A stretch of 10,330 nt of DNA from NCBI GenBank assembly GCA_023253905.1, contig JALREG010000082.1:1-10330 (forward strand), read 5' to 3'. The notes beneath the pieces are model-generated. The model ran no database searches. It saw only the letters and a list, made by a program, of their open reading frames with translations, and was not told where the DNA came from. This document shows positions 1 to 6,561 of the stretch, in pieces. The position numbers and the translations under genes are program-made. The stretch is from Burkholderiaceae bacterium. GTDB lineage: Bacteria > Pseudomonadota > Gammaproteobacteria > Burkholderiales > Burkholderiaceae. How positions within the stretch are numbered: the stretch's first letter is position 1; every line of letters begins with the position of its first letter.

Positions 1-124
1 GGGCGATGCCGCAGCCGTACTTCGTGCCGGTCAGATTCAGTTCGTCGCGGATCACCCACAAAAGTGGTGTCTCTGCCGGCGCTTTGGACTGCACCGGTAC
101 GCCGTTTACAGTGAAGCTTGCCAT
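1..124 (-). CDS. [2Fe-2S] small subunit of a molybdenum hydroxylase (IorA-like), N-terminal 41 residues, cut by window edge
   Basis: Only the first 41 codons are present; the gene runs off the left edge. The protein starts [12 protein letters not shown], the beta-grasp ferredoxin start of the xanthine dehydrogenase/isoquinoline 1-oxidoreductase family. It continues with [21 protein letters not shown], split here as [11 protein letters not shown] (21-31) and [10 protein letters not shown] (32-41). Cys38 would be the first ligand of the plant-type [2Fe-2S] cluster, whose other Cys lie beyond the edge. In this family the small subunit passes electrons from the molybdopterin subunit, which oxidises N-heterocycles, aldehydes or nicotinate-like compounds, to a cytochrome or another acceptor. 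The [17 protein letters not shown] wording is closest to the two-subunit IorAB type. The start is supported by GGGGGAA at 131-137, six bases before ATG, and by a promoter-like sequence upstream. The large subunit should follow to the left. The family is fairly certain; the substrate is unknown. Confidence 0.85.
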   Translation of the reverse strand, partial: MASFTVNGVPVQSKAPAETPLLWVIRDELNLTGTKYGCGIA

Positions 125-130
125 GCCGAC

Positions 131-137
131 TTCCCCC
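131..137 (-). promoter_or_regulatory. Ribosome binding site for the [2Fe-2S] subunit gene
   Basis: The minus strand reads GGGGGAA, six bases before the ATG at 124. It is purine-rich and well placed, and it fixes the start of the partial molybdenum hydroxylase small-subunit gene. Confidence 0.55.
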
Positions 138-153
138 AGGATTTGGAAAGCGG

Positions 154-182
154 ATGCTAATCTGGAAGCGTTAGCCTGTCAC
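154..182 (-). promoter_or_regulatory. Sigma70-type promoter candidate for the molybdenum hydroxylase gene
   Basis: On the minus strand GTGACA (177-182, five of six matches to TTGACA) is followed after exactly 17 bases by TAGCAT (154-159, four of six matches to TATAAT). Transcription would start near 147, leaving a leader of about 23 bases with the ribosome binding site. The element lies in the 103-bp gap between the flavin-binding protein gene and this gene, so the molybdenum hydroxylase genes are probably a separate transcription unit. This is seen by pattern only. Confidence 0.45.
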
Positions 183-227
183 GCATATCCAATAAACCAG
201 CACTGTGGGGCTTGACGCCTATCGCCC

Positions 228-836
228 TCAGTACATGGTGGCACGCAGCTGCTGCGGCTTATCCTGGTCGTATTGATTCGGGTCGATCTCACCCTGTGAC
301 AGGGTGGCCAGTATTTCGCCCGCGCTCGGTGGCTGCGGGGCGTCTGGGAGACGCGGTTTCCAGAGGCCCGAACGCATCATTGACTTGCCACATTGAAAAA
401 ACACCTGCTCGACATGAATCCAGAGCGCACAGGCCGGGGCTTTGCCATCAACGGCAAGGCTGCGCAGGAGCTCCTCGTCGGCTGTGATGCGGGCGCTACC
501 GTTGACGCGTAGCGTTTCATCGACCCCGGGTACAAGAAAAATCAGCGACACGCGGGGGTCGTGCAGGATATTGCGCAGGCCGTCAATTCGGTTGTTGCCC
601 CTGCGCTCAGGCAGGACCAGTGTTTTGTCATCAATGATTTTCACCAGCGGCACGGGGTCGCCCCGGGGCGATGTATCTAATCCCGAGGGGCCGCTGGTGG
701 CCAGCACTGCAAACCCCGAGGCCTGAATCCATCGCTGGTAAATCGGGTGCAGGTAGTGGGTTTCCTTGCGCAATGAATTGACGGAGGCCGCACCGAATAG
801 CGCGTCGAGTTGTTCGTGCGTCTGGATGAAGTTCAT
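228..836 (-). CDS. Pyridoxamine 5'-phosphate oxidase-like FMN-binding protein (MSMEG_1061/DR2398 type)
   Basis: A 202-residue protein with the split-barrel flavin-binding fold of the PNPOx-like superfamily. It matches the subfamily annotated as 'pyridoxamine 5'-phosphate oxidase family, FMN-binding, MSMEG_1061/DR2398' in length (about 200) and in its conserved blocks: DTSPRGDP (54-61), LPERRGNNRIDGLRNIL (75-91), PGVDETLRVNGSA (103-115) and HVEQVFFQCGKSMMRSGLW (141-159). The NQYD box near the C-terminus (187-190) is also normal for the subfamily. Members are cytosolic, probably bind FMN or a related flavin, and reduce or oxidise unidentified small molecules; a true PNPOx role in vitamin B6 synthesis is unlikely. 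A perfect TATAAT lies 41 bases before its ATG and 115 bp separate it from the amidase, so it is probably transcribed on its own. No strong Shine-Dalgarno is visible. The family call is firm and the biological role unknown. Confidence 0.88.
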   Translation of the reverse strand: MNFIQTHEQLDALFGAASVNSLRKETHYLHPIYQRWIQASGFAVLATSGPSGLDTSPRGDPVPLVKIIDDKTLVLPERRGNNRIDGLRNILHDPRVSLIFLVPGVDETLRVNGSARITADEELLRSLAVDGKAPACALWIHVEQVFFQCGKSMMRSGLWKPRLPDAPQPPSAGEILATLSQGEIDPNQYDQDKPQQLRATMY

Positions 837-876
837 GAGGGTGATCGGGGTTGCCCGAAACGGGGTAGCGGAGCGG

Positions 877-882
877 ATTATA
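877..882 (-). promoter_or_regulatory. Perfect TATAAT -10 box upstream of the PNPOx-like gene
   Basis: The minus strand has a consensus TATAAT, which is rare by chance in DNA this GC-rich. It sits in the 115-bp gap between the amidase stop and the PNPOx-like start. The -35 region is weak: at a 17-base spacing it reads TCCACG. Transcription would start near 870, giving a leader of about 35 bases. That leader holds a short CCCG-TTT-CGGG hairpin candidate (854-864). A poor -35 box suggests either low basal activity or help from an activator. Confidence 0.5.
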
Positions 883-951
883 GGGTGGCTATTCGGGAGC
901 GTGGATCAGTGCCCTGTGCGGGCGTACCTCGCTGCGCCTTCCTGTGAGCGG

Positions 952-2361
952 TTACGAGCGAAGTTCAGGCCACTGAATCCGGAGCCCAAGCACCTGCTCG
1001 AATCGCTCAAGCAGGTTCATCAATAACGATTCGTGCTGAGGCCGCACGACCACTTGCAAACCGACAGGCAGCCCCGATGACGTGAAGCCACAGGGTAGGG
1101 TGGCTGCGGGTTGACCGGTCAAGTTGAAAGGGTAGCCAAAGAAGGTCCAGAGTCGAAAACCTTCACAGCCCGGTGGCATGCGTTCACCGACTCGGAGCGC
1201 GGGCCAGGGTGTCATGGGCGTGAGGAGTACCGGCCAGCGCTCGAAAAAAGGTCGAAGCCGATCCCGGTGAGCCTGGCGACGCCGCAGCAGCGAGGTGTAG
1301 TGAGGGGCGCTCATTTCCCGGAACCGCTGCACCATTGCGAGCAAGGCGGGGTCTAGCAACTCAGCCTGCTGGTCCAGAGCGCTGCCGAATCGCGCGCTGA
1401 CCCCTCCAATGAACTCTGCGCTGAACACTTCGGATTCGTCCTCGCAGATCGGCCGGTCGATTTCCTCGATTGGGAAGAATTCAGCCAGACGGCTGGCGGC
1501 TCGCCTGACAATCGTCGCAACCTCAGGATCGATCACGCCGTAGCCGAGCGTGGTGGTAAATGCAATCACGGGTGGCCTGTCAGCGTTCAACGCAGGACGC
1601 GAATCCATTTTCGCTAGCAGCGAGGTCCAGTCGCGCGCGTCCTCTCCCGCAACGGCCTCGAGCAGATGGCGGGCGTCAACACTGTTTCGCGCAATCGGGC
1701 CAACATGGGCGAGCGTTGCGGTGGCACTGGGGGGATGAATCGGTACACGTCCGAACTGTGCCTTGATACCCACCAGTCCCGTGAAGCTGCAGGGGTTACG
1801 GATCGAACCGCCGCCGTCAGTACCCAGGGCAATCGGCGTGATGCCGGCAGCAACCGAACTTGCCGCACCACCGCTTGAGCCGCCGGGCGTGCGTTCCGGA
1901 TCCCATGGGTTGCGGGTGAGCCCGGACACGCGGTTATCTGTGTAGCCTCTGAATCCGTATTCGGATGTGTTGGTCATTCCGATGATGATTGCGCCCGCAG
2001 CCCGTAGTCGGGCGACACTGGGTGCGTCCACGGTGGGTCGGTGGTCGACCATCGTCAGCGACCCGTATCGGCAGGGCAGCCCTGCCACTTCGATGAGTTC
2101 CTTCACCGACACGGGGATACCCTCAAGGGGCGATACGGATTCATCGGATTCATGCTTCTGCATGCGCAGCGTATCGAGCTCGCGCGCTCTGGCTAGCGCA
2201 CCGTGGTGGTCGATATGACTGAATGCGTTCAGCAGGGGCTGGGTTTCGTCGATTCGGGCCAGCGCGTTTTCAACCAGTTCGACCGACGACACCGCGCCGC
2301 GGTCGAGAAGCTTTCGTAGCTCGCTCACCGATGCGAAGCAGAGCGTGCGGTCAGAGGCCAT
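952..2361 (-). CDS. Amidase-signature family amidohydrolase
   Basis: A 469-residue cytosolic amidase (GatA/FAAH-type fold), which hydrolyses a carboxamide to the acid plus ammonia or an amine. The complete Ser-cisSer-Lys triad is visible: Lys87 in GIPVSVKE, cis-Ser162 in TPGGSSGGAAS, and nucleophile Ser186 in GTDGGGSIRNP. The 24-residue spacing between the two serines equals that of FAAH. Length is normal for bacterial members (about 450-490), and the C-terminal FNLTGQPAATLPCGF and GLPVGLQVV blocks are intact. It is not obviously GatA: no gatB or gatC is near, and its partner is an amidohydrolase 12 bases upstream. It is the last gene of the Bug1-amidohydrolase-amidase block and probably works after, or in parallel with, the amidohydrolase. 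Its Shine-Dalgarno is weak (GGAC), which fits translational coupling. The family is certain and the substrate unknown. Confidence 0.93.
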   Translation of the reverse strand: MASDRTLCFASVSELRKLLDRGAVSSVELVENALARIDETQPLLNAFSHIDHHGALARARELDTLRMQKHESDESVSPLEGIPVSVKELIEVAGLPCRYGSLTMVDHRPTVDAPSVARLRAAGAIIIGMTNTSEYGFRGYTDNRVSGLTRNPWDPERTPGGSSGGAASSVAAGITPIALGTDGGGSIRNPCSFTGLVGIKAQFGRVPIHPPSATATLAHVGPIARNSVDARHLLEAVAGEDARDWTSLLAKMDSRPALNADRPPVIAFTTTLGYGVIDPEVATIVRRAASRLAEFFPIEEIDRPICEDESEVFSAEFIGGVSARFGSALDQQAELLDPALLAMVQRFREMSAPHYTSLLRRRQAHRDRLRPFFERWPVLLTPMTPWPALRVGERMPPGCEGFRLWTFFGYPFNLTGQPAATLPCGFTSSGLPVGLQVVVRPQHESLLMNLLERFEQVLGLRIQWPELRS

Positions 2362-2373
2362 GGCGGCGTCCGT

Positions 2374-3813
2374 TCAGCAGCCGCACGGGTCAGGGTAGAA
2401 AACGCCTTGTGGAAGCACGCCGCGCCTGGCGGCGCCGCTCCACAGGCGGCGGCAGCATGCCTCCGTGTGGGCGCGCACGGCCGCCATATCGGCGCCCAGT
2501 ACGCGGCCGTTCTGCACAACAGGACGCCCAGCGACCACCGTGGCGCGGATGTTGGCTGCCGTTGAGTAATACACCAGCGACTTGATGGGGTCGAAGACCG
2601 GCGCGTTGAACACGCTGGTCTGATCGACGATCACCACGTCGCCCTGTGCTCCGGGCTCGAGATGACCGAGGTCGGGCCGGCCAAGCGCGGTGGCTGCGCC
2701 CCATGTCGCGGAGCGAAGCACCGTTTCCGCTGTGATCCGACCGCCACCGCCGCTACGGATCTTGCCAAGCATTGCAGCGAATTTCATGTCGAGTATGAAA
2801 TCGTGCGAATAACTGTCGGTCGCGAGCGCGACGTTAATCCCGTGATCGAAAAATTCTCGGAAGGGACTGGTGAGCGCCTCTTTTGCTTTGCGGTAAGCGA
2901 TGTGTACGCAATTCGTGCCGGTGCGCGCGAGGATGGGGTAATCACCCGGCTGCAGGTAGGTGCAATGCGTGGCCATGACATCAGGGCCGAGAAATCCAAT
3001 TGAGTCGAGATACGCAACCGAGCTCATTCCGCGGTTGTGGGCTGCGACCGTCTCGAGTTCCAGCTTATGCTGCGCCAGATGCAGGTGGATATGGATGCCG
3101 CGCCGGGTCGCCTCCTCGCGGGTGGCGCGCAAGACCTCCTCGGGGACTGTGTCGGGACCGTGCGGTGACAGATGCACACGCAGACGATCATCGAAGGCCC
3201 CATGCCAACGGTCGTGCAGGGCGAGATTGTTCCGCAAGCCGGCTGCGACATCGCCACGATCGCCCAGCAGTACCTTGCCCGACTGTTTATCGTAATAGCC
3301 GATCGCTGAGTAGGTGCTGGGGAACGTGGTTCCGAGATCGCAGCGAAATCCAAGCCGCTCCACGAGTGCAATCCACGCATCCGCTGTCCCGAACTGTTCC
3401 GCGACAATGGTGGTGGCGCCCCCCATCAGCATGGCGAGACAGTCCCATTCGATGATGCCCGGCAGGTCAGCCGCACTGATGACCTCAGGCGAATACATCT
3501 GGACCGGCATGGTCATGTGGTAGTACGCGGCGCCGGCCGGCAGGTCAATATCCTCGGCAAGCCCGCGGCTGCGCGGCGAGGTGCCCGGATGGACATGCGC
3601 ATTGATCAGGCCCGGAATCACCAGACAACCCTCGGCGTCGATCTCTTGATCTGCGGGGCCTCTGTACTGAGGCTCGAGCGCTACCACCTTGCCGCCTTCG
3701 ATCAGCACATCGGTCTGGTGAAGAAGACGTGGAGACGCGCCGCCCGTCCAGACCGTGCCAGCCCGGATAACCGTTCGGTCCGTCCGCGCCGTGCTCGCTG
3801 TCGTTTCAGTCAT
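2374..3813 (-). CDS. Metal-dependent amidohydrolase, ATZ/TRZ (cytosine/guanine/SAH deaminase-like) type
   Basis: A 479-residue amidohydrolase-superfamily enzyme: a small beta-sandwich at both ends (residues about 12-68 and 385-440) around a TIM barrel. Metal ligands are readable: His73 and His75 in INAHVHPG, His245 in HIHLHLAQHK, Asp333 in LATDSYSHD, with His283 in MATHCTY as the further conserved His. HGPDT around 218 replaces the usual substrate-binding H-x-P-Y-T. Such enzymes deaminate or hydrolyse C-N bonds in heterocycles (triazines, pterins, guanine) with one zinc or iron. The residue three after His245 is Gln248, where deaminases usually carry Glu, so the chemistry may differ. The start is ATG 3813, because GGAG (3820-3823) sits six bases before it; the TTG at 3816 is too close. 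The protein ends in an unusual DPCGC. It lies 15 bases after Bug1 and 12 before the amidase. Family firm, substrate unknown. Confidence 0.92.
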   Translation of the reverse strand: MTETTASTARTDRTVIRAGTVWTGGASPRLLHQTDVLIEGGKVVALEPQYRGPADQEIDAEGCLVIPGLINAHVHPGTSPRSRGLAEDIDLPAGAAYYHMTMPVQMYSPEVISAADLPGIIEWDCLAMLMGGATTIVAEQFGTADAWIALVERLGFRCDLGTTFPSTYSAIGYYDKQSGKVLLGDRGDVAAGLRNNLALHDRWHGAFDDRLRVHLSPHGPDTVPEEVLRATREEATRRGIHIHLHLAQHKLELETVAAHNRGMSSVAYLDSIGFLGPDVMATHCTYLQPGDYPILARTGTNCVHIAYRKAKEALTSPFREFFDHGINVALATDSYSHDFILDMKFAAMLGKIRSGGGGRITAETVLRSATWGAATALGRPDLGHLEPGAQGDVVIVDQTSVFNAPVFDPIKSLVYYSTAANIRATVVAGRPVVQNGRVLGADMAAVRAHTEACCRRLWSGAARRGVLPQGVFYPDPCGC

Positions 3814-3819
3814 CAAGTG

Positions 3820-3823
3820 CTCC
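3820..3823 (-). promoter_or_regulatory. Ribosome binding site that decides the amidohydrolase start
   Basis: GGAG on the minus strand lies six bases before ATG 3813 but only three before the in-frame TTG at 3816, so the ATG is the likelier start. It lies inside the 15-bp gap after the Bug1 stop codon, in keeping with operon translation. Confidence 0.5.
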
Positions 3824-3828
3824 GACGA

Positions 3829-4806
3829 TCATGGATTGAGGTTGATCCCGGCAGCGCGAACCACCTTAGCCCACCGCGCCACATCTGCAGCCAGCTGTCG
3901 TGCGAATGCCGTTGAGTCACTCCCTGAGGGCTCGATGCCCAGGGAAACCAGGCGCGCCCTGATTTCCGCATCGGCAACGATTGCCATCGATTCACGGGAC
4001 AGGCGCTCGACGATACTGGCAGGCGTTCTGGCGGGCGCCATCACACCGAGCCAGGTGTCGACGACGAAATCAGCAAGGCCAGCCTCGACGAAGGTCTGGA
4101 TCTCAGGCAGCAGGGAAGAGCGTGCCCCGGTCGTCACTGCGAGGCCTTTAAGCTTGCCGGTCTCGATCAACGGTTTTGCGGTCGCCACCGCAGTGAATGC
4201 GAGCGGAATCTGTCCTGCCATCACATCGTTGACCGCTGCGGCGCCTCCTTTGTAGGGGACGTGAATCAGGTCAAGCCCGCTTGCCATTCGCAGCATTTCG
4301 CCGGAAACATGGCCTGGGCTTGCGGCGCCAGAGGATCCGAAATTGAGGCGCTTCAGAGAGGCTTGCTTGGCGATCAGGTCTGACAGTGAAGAGGCCGGCA
4401 GGCCGGGCGAGGCGATCAGAATTTGAGTGGAATTACCGATCTTGCTGATCGCCACGAAATCCGCAATGGGGTCAAAGCCTGGCTTCGCGTAGACATGAGG
4501 GTTGATGGCCATCGTGCCGTCGAATGCGAAGAGCAAGGTGTAACCGTCTGCGGCGCTTGCCGCCACCAGCGCAGTGCCGATGTTTCCACTTGCACCGGGA
4601 CGATTTTCAACTGCGACTGGCTGACCCAGCCGGCGTTCGAGCGCCTGTGCATAAGCGCGTCCGACGATGTCGGAAACGCCTCCTGGGCCAAACGGTACGA
4701 TCAGGCGGATCGGGCGGGAGGGATAGTCCTGCGCATGTGCCCAGGTGCCGATCAGGCCGGCGAGAAGCGCGGTAAGCGCGACGAGAAATCGGGCGAGCAG
4801 GGACAT
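3829..4806 (-). CDS. Bug family (tripartite tricarboxylate transporter) periplasmic solute-binding protein 1
   Basis: A 325-residue secreted binding protein, exported by a Sec signal peptide: MSLLARF, a hydrophobic stretch to about residue 22, then a probable cut after AHA (residue 25) before QDYPSRP. Family hallmarks follow: RLIVPFGPGGVSD (mature N-terminal loop), VENRPGASGNIG (about 66-77) and HVPYKGG (182-188). These loops bind the carboxylate of small organic acids or amides through bound water in known Bug structures. The start is ATG 4806, backed by GGAG at 4813-4816; a TTG fifteen bases upstream would add five residues but lacks a ribosome binding site. No membrane subunits (TctA/TctB) are in the window, so it is an orphan that must borrow a transporter or act as a sensor. 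It heads the block with the amidohydrolase (15-bp gap) and amidase, so their substrate is the likely ligand. Confidence 0.93.
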   Translation of the reverse strand: MSLLARFLVALTALLAGLIGTWAHAQDYPSRPIRLIVPFGPGGVSDIVGRAYAQALERRLGQPVAVENRPGASGNIGTALVAASAADGYTLLFAFDGTMAINPHVYAKPGFDPIADFVAISKIGNSTQILIASPGLPASSLSDLIAKQASLKRLNFGSSGAASPGHVSGEMLRMASGLDLIHVPYKGGAAAVNDVMAGQIPLAFTAVATAKPLIETGKLKGLAVTTGARSSLLPEIQTFVEAGLADFVVDTWLGVMAPARTPASIVERLSRESMAIVADAEIRARLVSLGIEPSGSDSTAFARQLAADVARWAKVVRAAGINLNP

Positions 4807-4812
4807 GGGTAA

Positions 4813-4816
4813 CTCC
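4813..4816 (-). promoter_or_regulatory. Ribosome binding site for Bug protein 1
   Basis: GGAG on the minus strand is six bases before ATG 4806. It decides this start over the upstream TTG at 4821, and the shorter form has a normal signal peptide. Confidence 0.5.
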
Positions 4817-4831
4817 AGCAAGTTTTCGCGG

Positions 4832-4854
4832 TGACTGTCGGTTCGTCACAGTCA
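4832..4854 (-). repeat. Inverted repeat (7-bp arms, 9-base loop) in the leader of Bug protein 1
   Basis: TGACTGT (4832-4838) and ACAGTCA (4848-4854) are perfectly complementary. The repeat ends 25 bases before the Bug1 start codon. A competing pairing exists between CACCG at 4858-4862 and CGGTG at 4829-4833. It may be an operator for a dimeric regulator or a leader hairpin. It has no T-run after it, so it is not a standard terminator. Confidence 0.5.
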
Positions 4855-4904
4855 ACTCACCGACTCGCGGGGGCTATGATGCGTTGCTAGGTCACCACCT
4901 GAAG

Positions 4905-4934
4905 GTTAAACACGCGTAGATCTGAAACAGGCAA
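4905..4934 (-). promoter_or_regulatory. Weak promoter candidate for the Bug1-amidohydrolase-amidase block
   Basis: The minus strand has TTGCCT (4929-4934) and, 18 bases on, TTTAAC (4905-4910), each four of six matches to the sigma70 boxes. The resulting leader of roughly 90 bases would carry the 4832-4854 inverted repeat. The match is poor and read-through from the CoA-transferase gene is equally possible. Confidence 0.25.
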
Positions 4935-4958
4935 TCGTCAGATCCGGGTTTCCAACCC
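4919..4958 (-). repeat. Two adjacent stem-loops just after the CoA-transferase stop
   Basis: Reading along the minus strand, GGGTT-GGA-AACCC (4958-4946, five-bp stem, three-base loop) starts 14 bases after the stop codon. It is followed directly by GATCTGA and TCAGATC arms (4944-4938 and 4925-4919, seven bp, twelve-base loop). No T-run follows, so a simple intrinsic terminator is not supported. The pair could protect the upstream mRNA 3' end or give partial termination between the two gene blocks. The larger arm pair overlaps the weak promoter candidate. Confidence 0.45.
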
Positions 4959-4972
4959 ACTCCGCGCCCAGT

Positions 4973-6547
4973 TCAGGCCAGGAAATAGTCAGCTGACATG
5001 ACCTTCAGTTCGGACGCAATCAGGGGCTGGAAATCAATCTGTTCCAGCACATCGTGTTGCAGATCGATGCCGGGTGCAATCTCGAACAACTCAACGCCTC
5101 GATTGGTTAGCCGGAAGCTGGCACGTTCGGTCAGGAACAGAACCTTCTGACCGTTCGCGAGGGCCTGTGGACCGCTGAAGGTAATCTGGTCCACGTGCCT
5201 GACCAGCTTCCTCACGGCCCCCTGTTTCAGCACCCGCATAAGACCGTTGCCGGTCTGTAGCCTGACGCCCTTGGCAGCCAGCGTACCGCAGAACACGACC
5301 TTTCTCGCGTTCTGTGCAATGTCAATGAAGCCACCCGGCCCGACGGTCACGCCGCCCAGGCGCGACACATTGACGTTGCCGGCTTCATCGAATTCTCCAA
5401 ACCCGAGAAATGCGACGTCCAGACCGCCGCCCCCGTAGAAATCGAACTGGGTGGCAGCATCGATGATCGCCGTTGCGTTACGTGCGTAGCCGAACAGGAC
5501 ACCGTCCATCAACGTGCCGCCGTAAGTACCGTGCTCGATGGTTTGGTAGATGCGATGGTGATCATTGCGCGCGGCGATCAGTTTGGCGACCGCGTCGGGG
5601 ACGCCCACTCCGTAGTTGATGACCGGGCGGGCTTTACCGGTGTTGTACAGCTCCTCAGCGGCGCGTCGGGCAACCACCTGGCGTTCAGTGAAGGCTTCCT
5701 GCGCGGCATCGGCTTCGCGGGAGTGGTCGTCGGCTTCGCTTCGTGCACGCGCTTCACCGGTGAGTTCCCCGCTGAAAGCGGGATCGAAAGCGATGTTGTA
5801 ACTGGTCTGCTGTCCTGGATCGACCACCACAACGTCGACCCACGCCGCCGGGATGCGAACTTCGCGCGCTTTGAGCGCTCCGCGCGGCAGTCGCTCTTTC
5901 ACCTGAACGATCACGATGCCGCCACTGTTGCGAGCCGCAAGCGCCAGCGATTGGGCATCGAGGTTGGCGGCTTCATGCTCGAAACTGATGTTGCCCTCCT
6001 CATCGGCTGCGCTCGCGCGCACGATCGCCACGTGGATGGGGAAGGGCTTGTAACGCAGCCATTCCCGGCCATCGATCTCAATCACCTCGGCGAGATTGTC
6101 CTTTGCGGCTTCGTTCATGCGTCCACCGCCATGCCGCGGATCGCAGACGGTGCCCAACCCCACGCGGCTGATCAGGCCGGGGCGTCCGGCGCCGATTTCA
6201 CGCAACAGCTGGCTGCTGACCCCGCCAGGAAGAATGTAGGCCTCGATCTTGTTGTCGAGTGCCAGCTGCTGCATGGCAGGAGACCACACCCAGTGCCCGC
6301 CGATCACCCGTTTGACCATCCCTTCATGAGCGAAGCAGTTCATGCCCTTAGTCTTTTTATCGCCTATTCCAAGGGCGTGGACCATCGTCAGTTGGCGCGG
6401 GTGCTGAGTGCTGAGAAACCGGGCCTGAATCGCCTCGAACAGATGGGTGGCCTCCATCAGGCCGCCGCCGCCGCCCATCAGGCCCACGGTATCGCCATCG
6501 CGAATGAGCTCGGCCGCCTGGGCCGATGTCATGAACTTGTTCTGCAT
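4973..6547 (-). CDS. Acyl-CoA:acetate/3-ketoacid CoA-transferase, fused alpha-beta (YdiF/Pct type)
   Basis: A 524-residue family I CoA-transferase, with both subunits of the SCOT/YdiF type in one chain. The alpha part (about 1-255) has VGLMGGGGGLMEATHLFEAI and the ILPGGVSSQLLREIG block. The beta part (about 288-524) begins RQVVARRAAEEL and has VINYGVGVPD. The catalytic Glu338 is in TIEHGTYGG; it forms a glutamyl-CoA thioester while CoA moves from acetyl-CoA or similar donor to a short carboxylic acid. Length matches the family (about 520-550). The inter-domain linker (about 258-287) is strongly charged and may be slightly extended. The ATG lies 14 bases after the acyl-CoA dehydrogenase stop with no clear Shine-Dalgarno, so translation is probably coupled. 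In context it would activate the acid that the neighbouring dehydrogenase oxidises. Family firm; acid specificity unknown. Confidence 0.93.
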   Translation of the reverse strand: MQNKFMTSAQAAELIRDGDTVGLMGGGGGLMEATHLFEAIQARFLSTQHPRQLTMVHALGIGDKKTKGMNCFAHEGMVKRVIGGHWVWSPAMQQLALDNKIEAYILPGGVSSQLLREIGAGRPGLISRVGLGTVCDPRHGGGRMNEAAKDNLAEVIEIDGREWLRYKPFPIHVAIVRASAADEEGNISFEHEAANLDAQSLALAARNSGGIVIVQVKERLPRGALKAREVRIPAAWVDVVVVDPGQQTSYNIAFDPAFSGELTGEARARSEADDHSREADAAQEAFTERQVVARRAAEELYNTGKARPVINYGVGVPDAVAKLIAARNDHHRIYQTIEHGTYGGTLMDGVLFGYARNATAIIDAATQFDFYGGGGLDVAFLGFGEFDEAGNVNVSRLGGVTVGPGGFIDIAQNARKVVFCGTLAAKGVRLQTGNGLMRVLKQGAVRKLVRHVDQITFSGPQALANGQKVLFLTERASFRLTNRGVELFEIAPGIDLQHDVLEQIDFQPLIASELKVMSADYFLA

Positions 6548-6561
6548 CGCTGGTGTGCCGC

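Noticed and set aside
911..923. Terminator after the amidase (GCCC-GCACA-GGGC)
   Set aside because: The stem is only four base pairs and no T-run follows.
4807..4821. TTG start for Bug protein 1 adding five residues
   Set aside because: No ribosome binding site is at the right distance, while GGAG is six bases before ATG 4806 and a normal signal peptide begins there.
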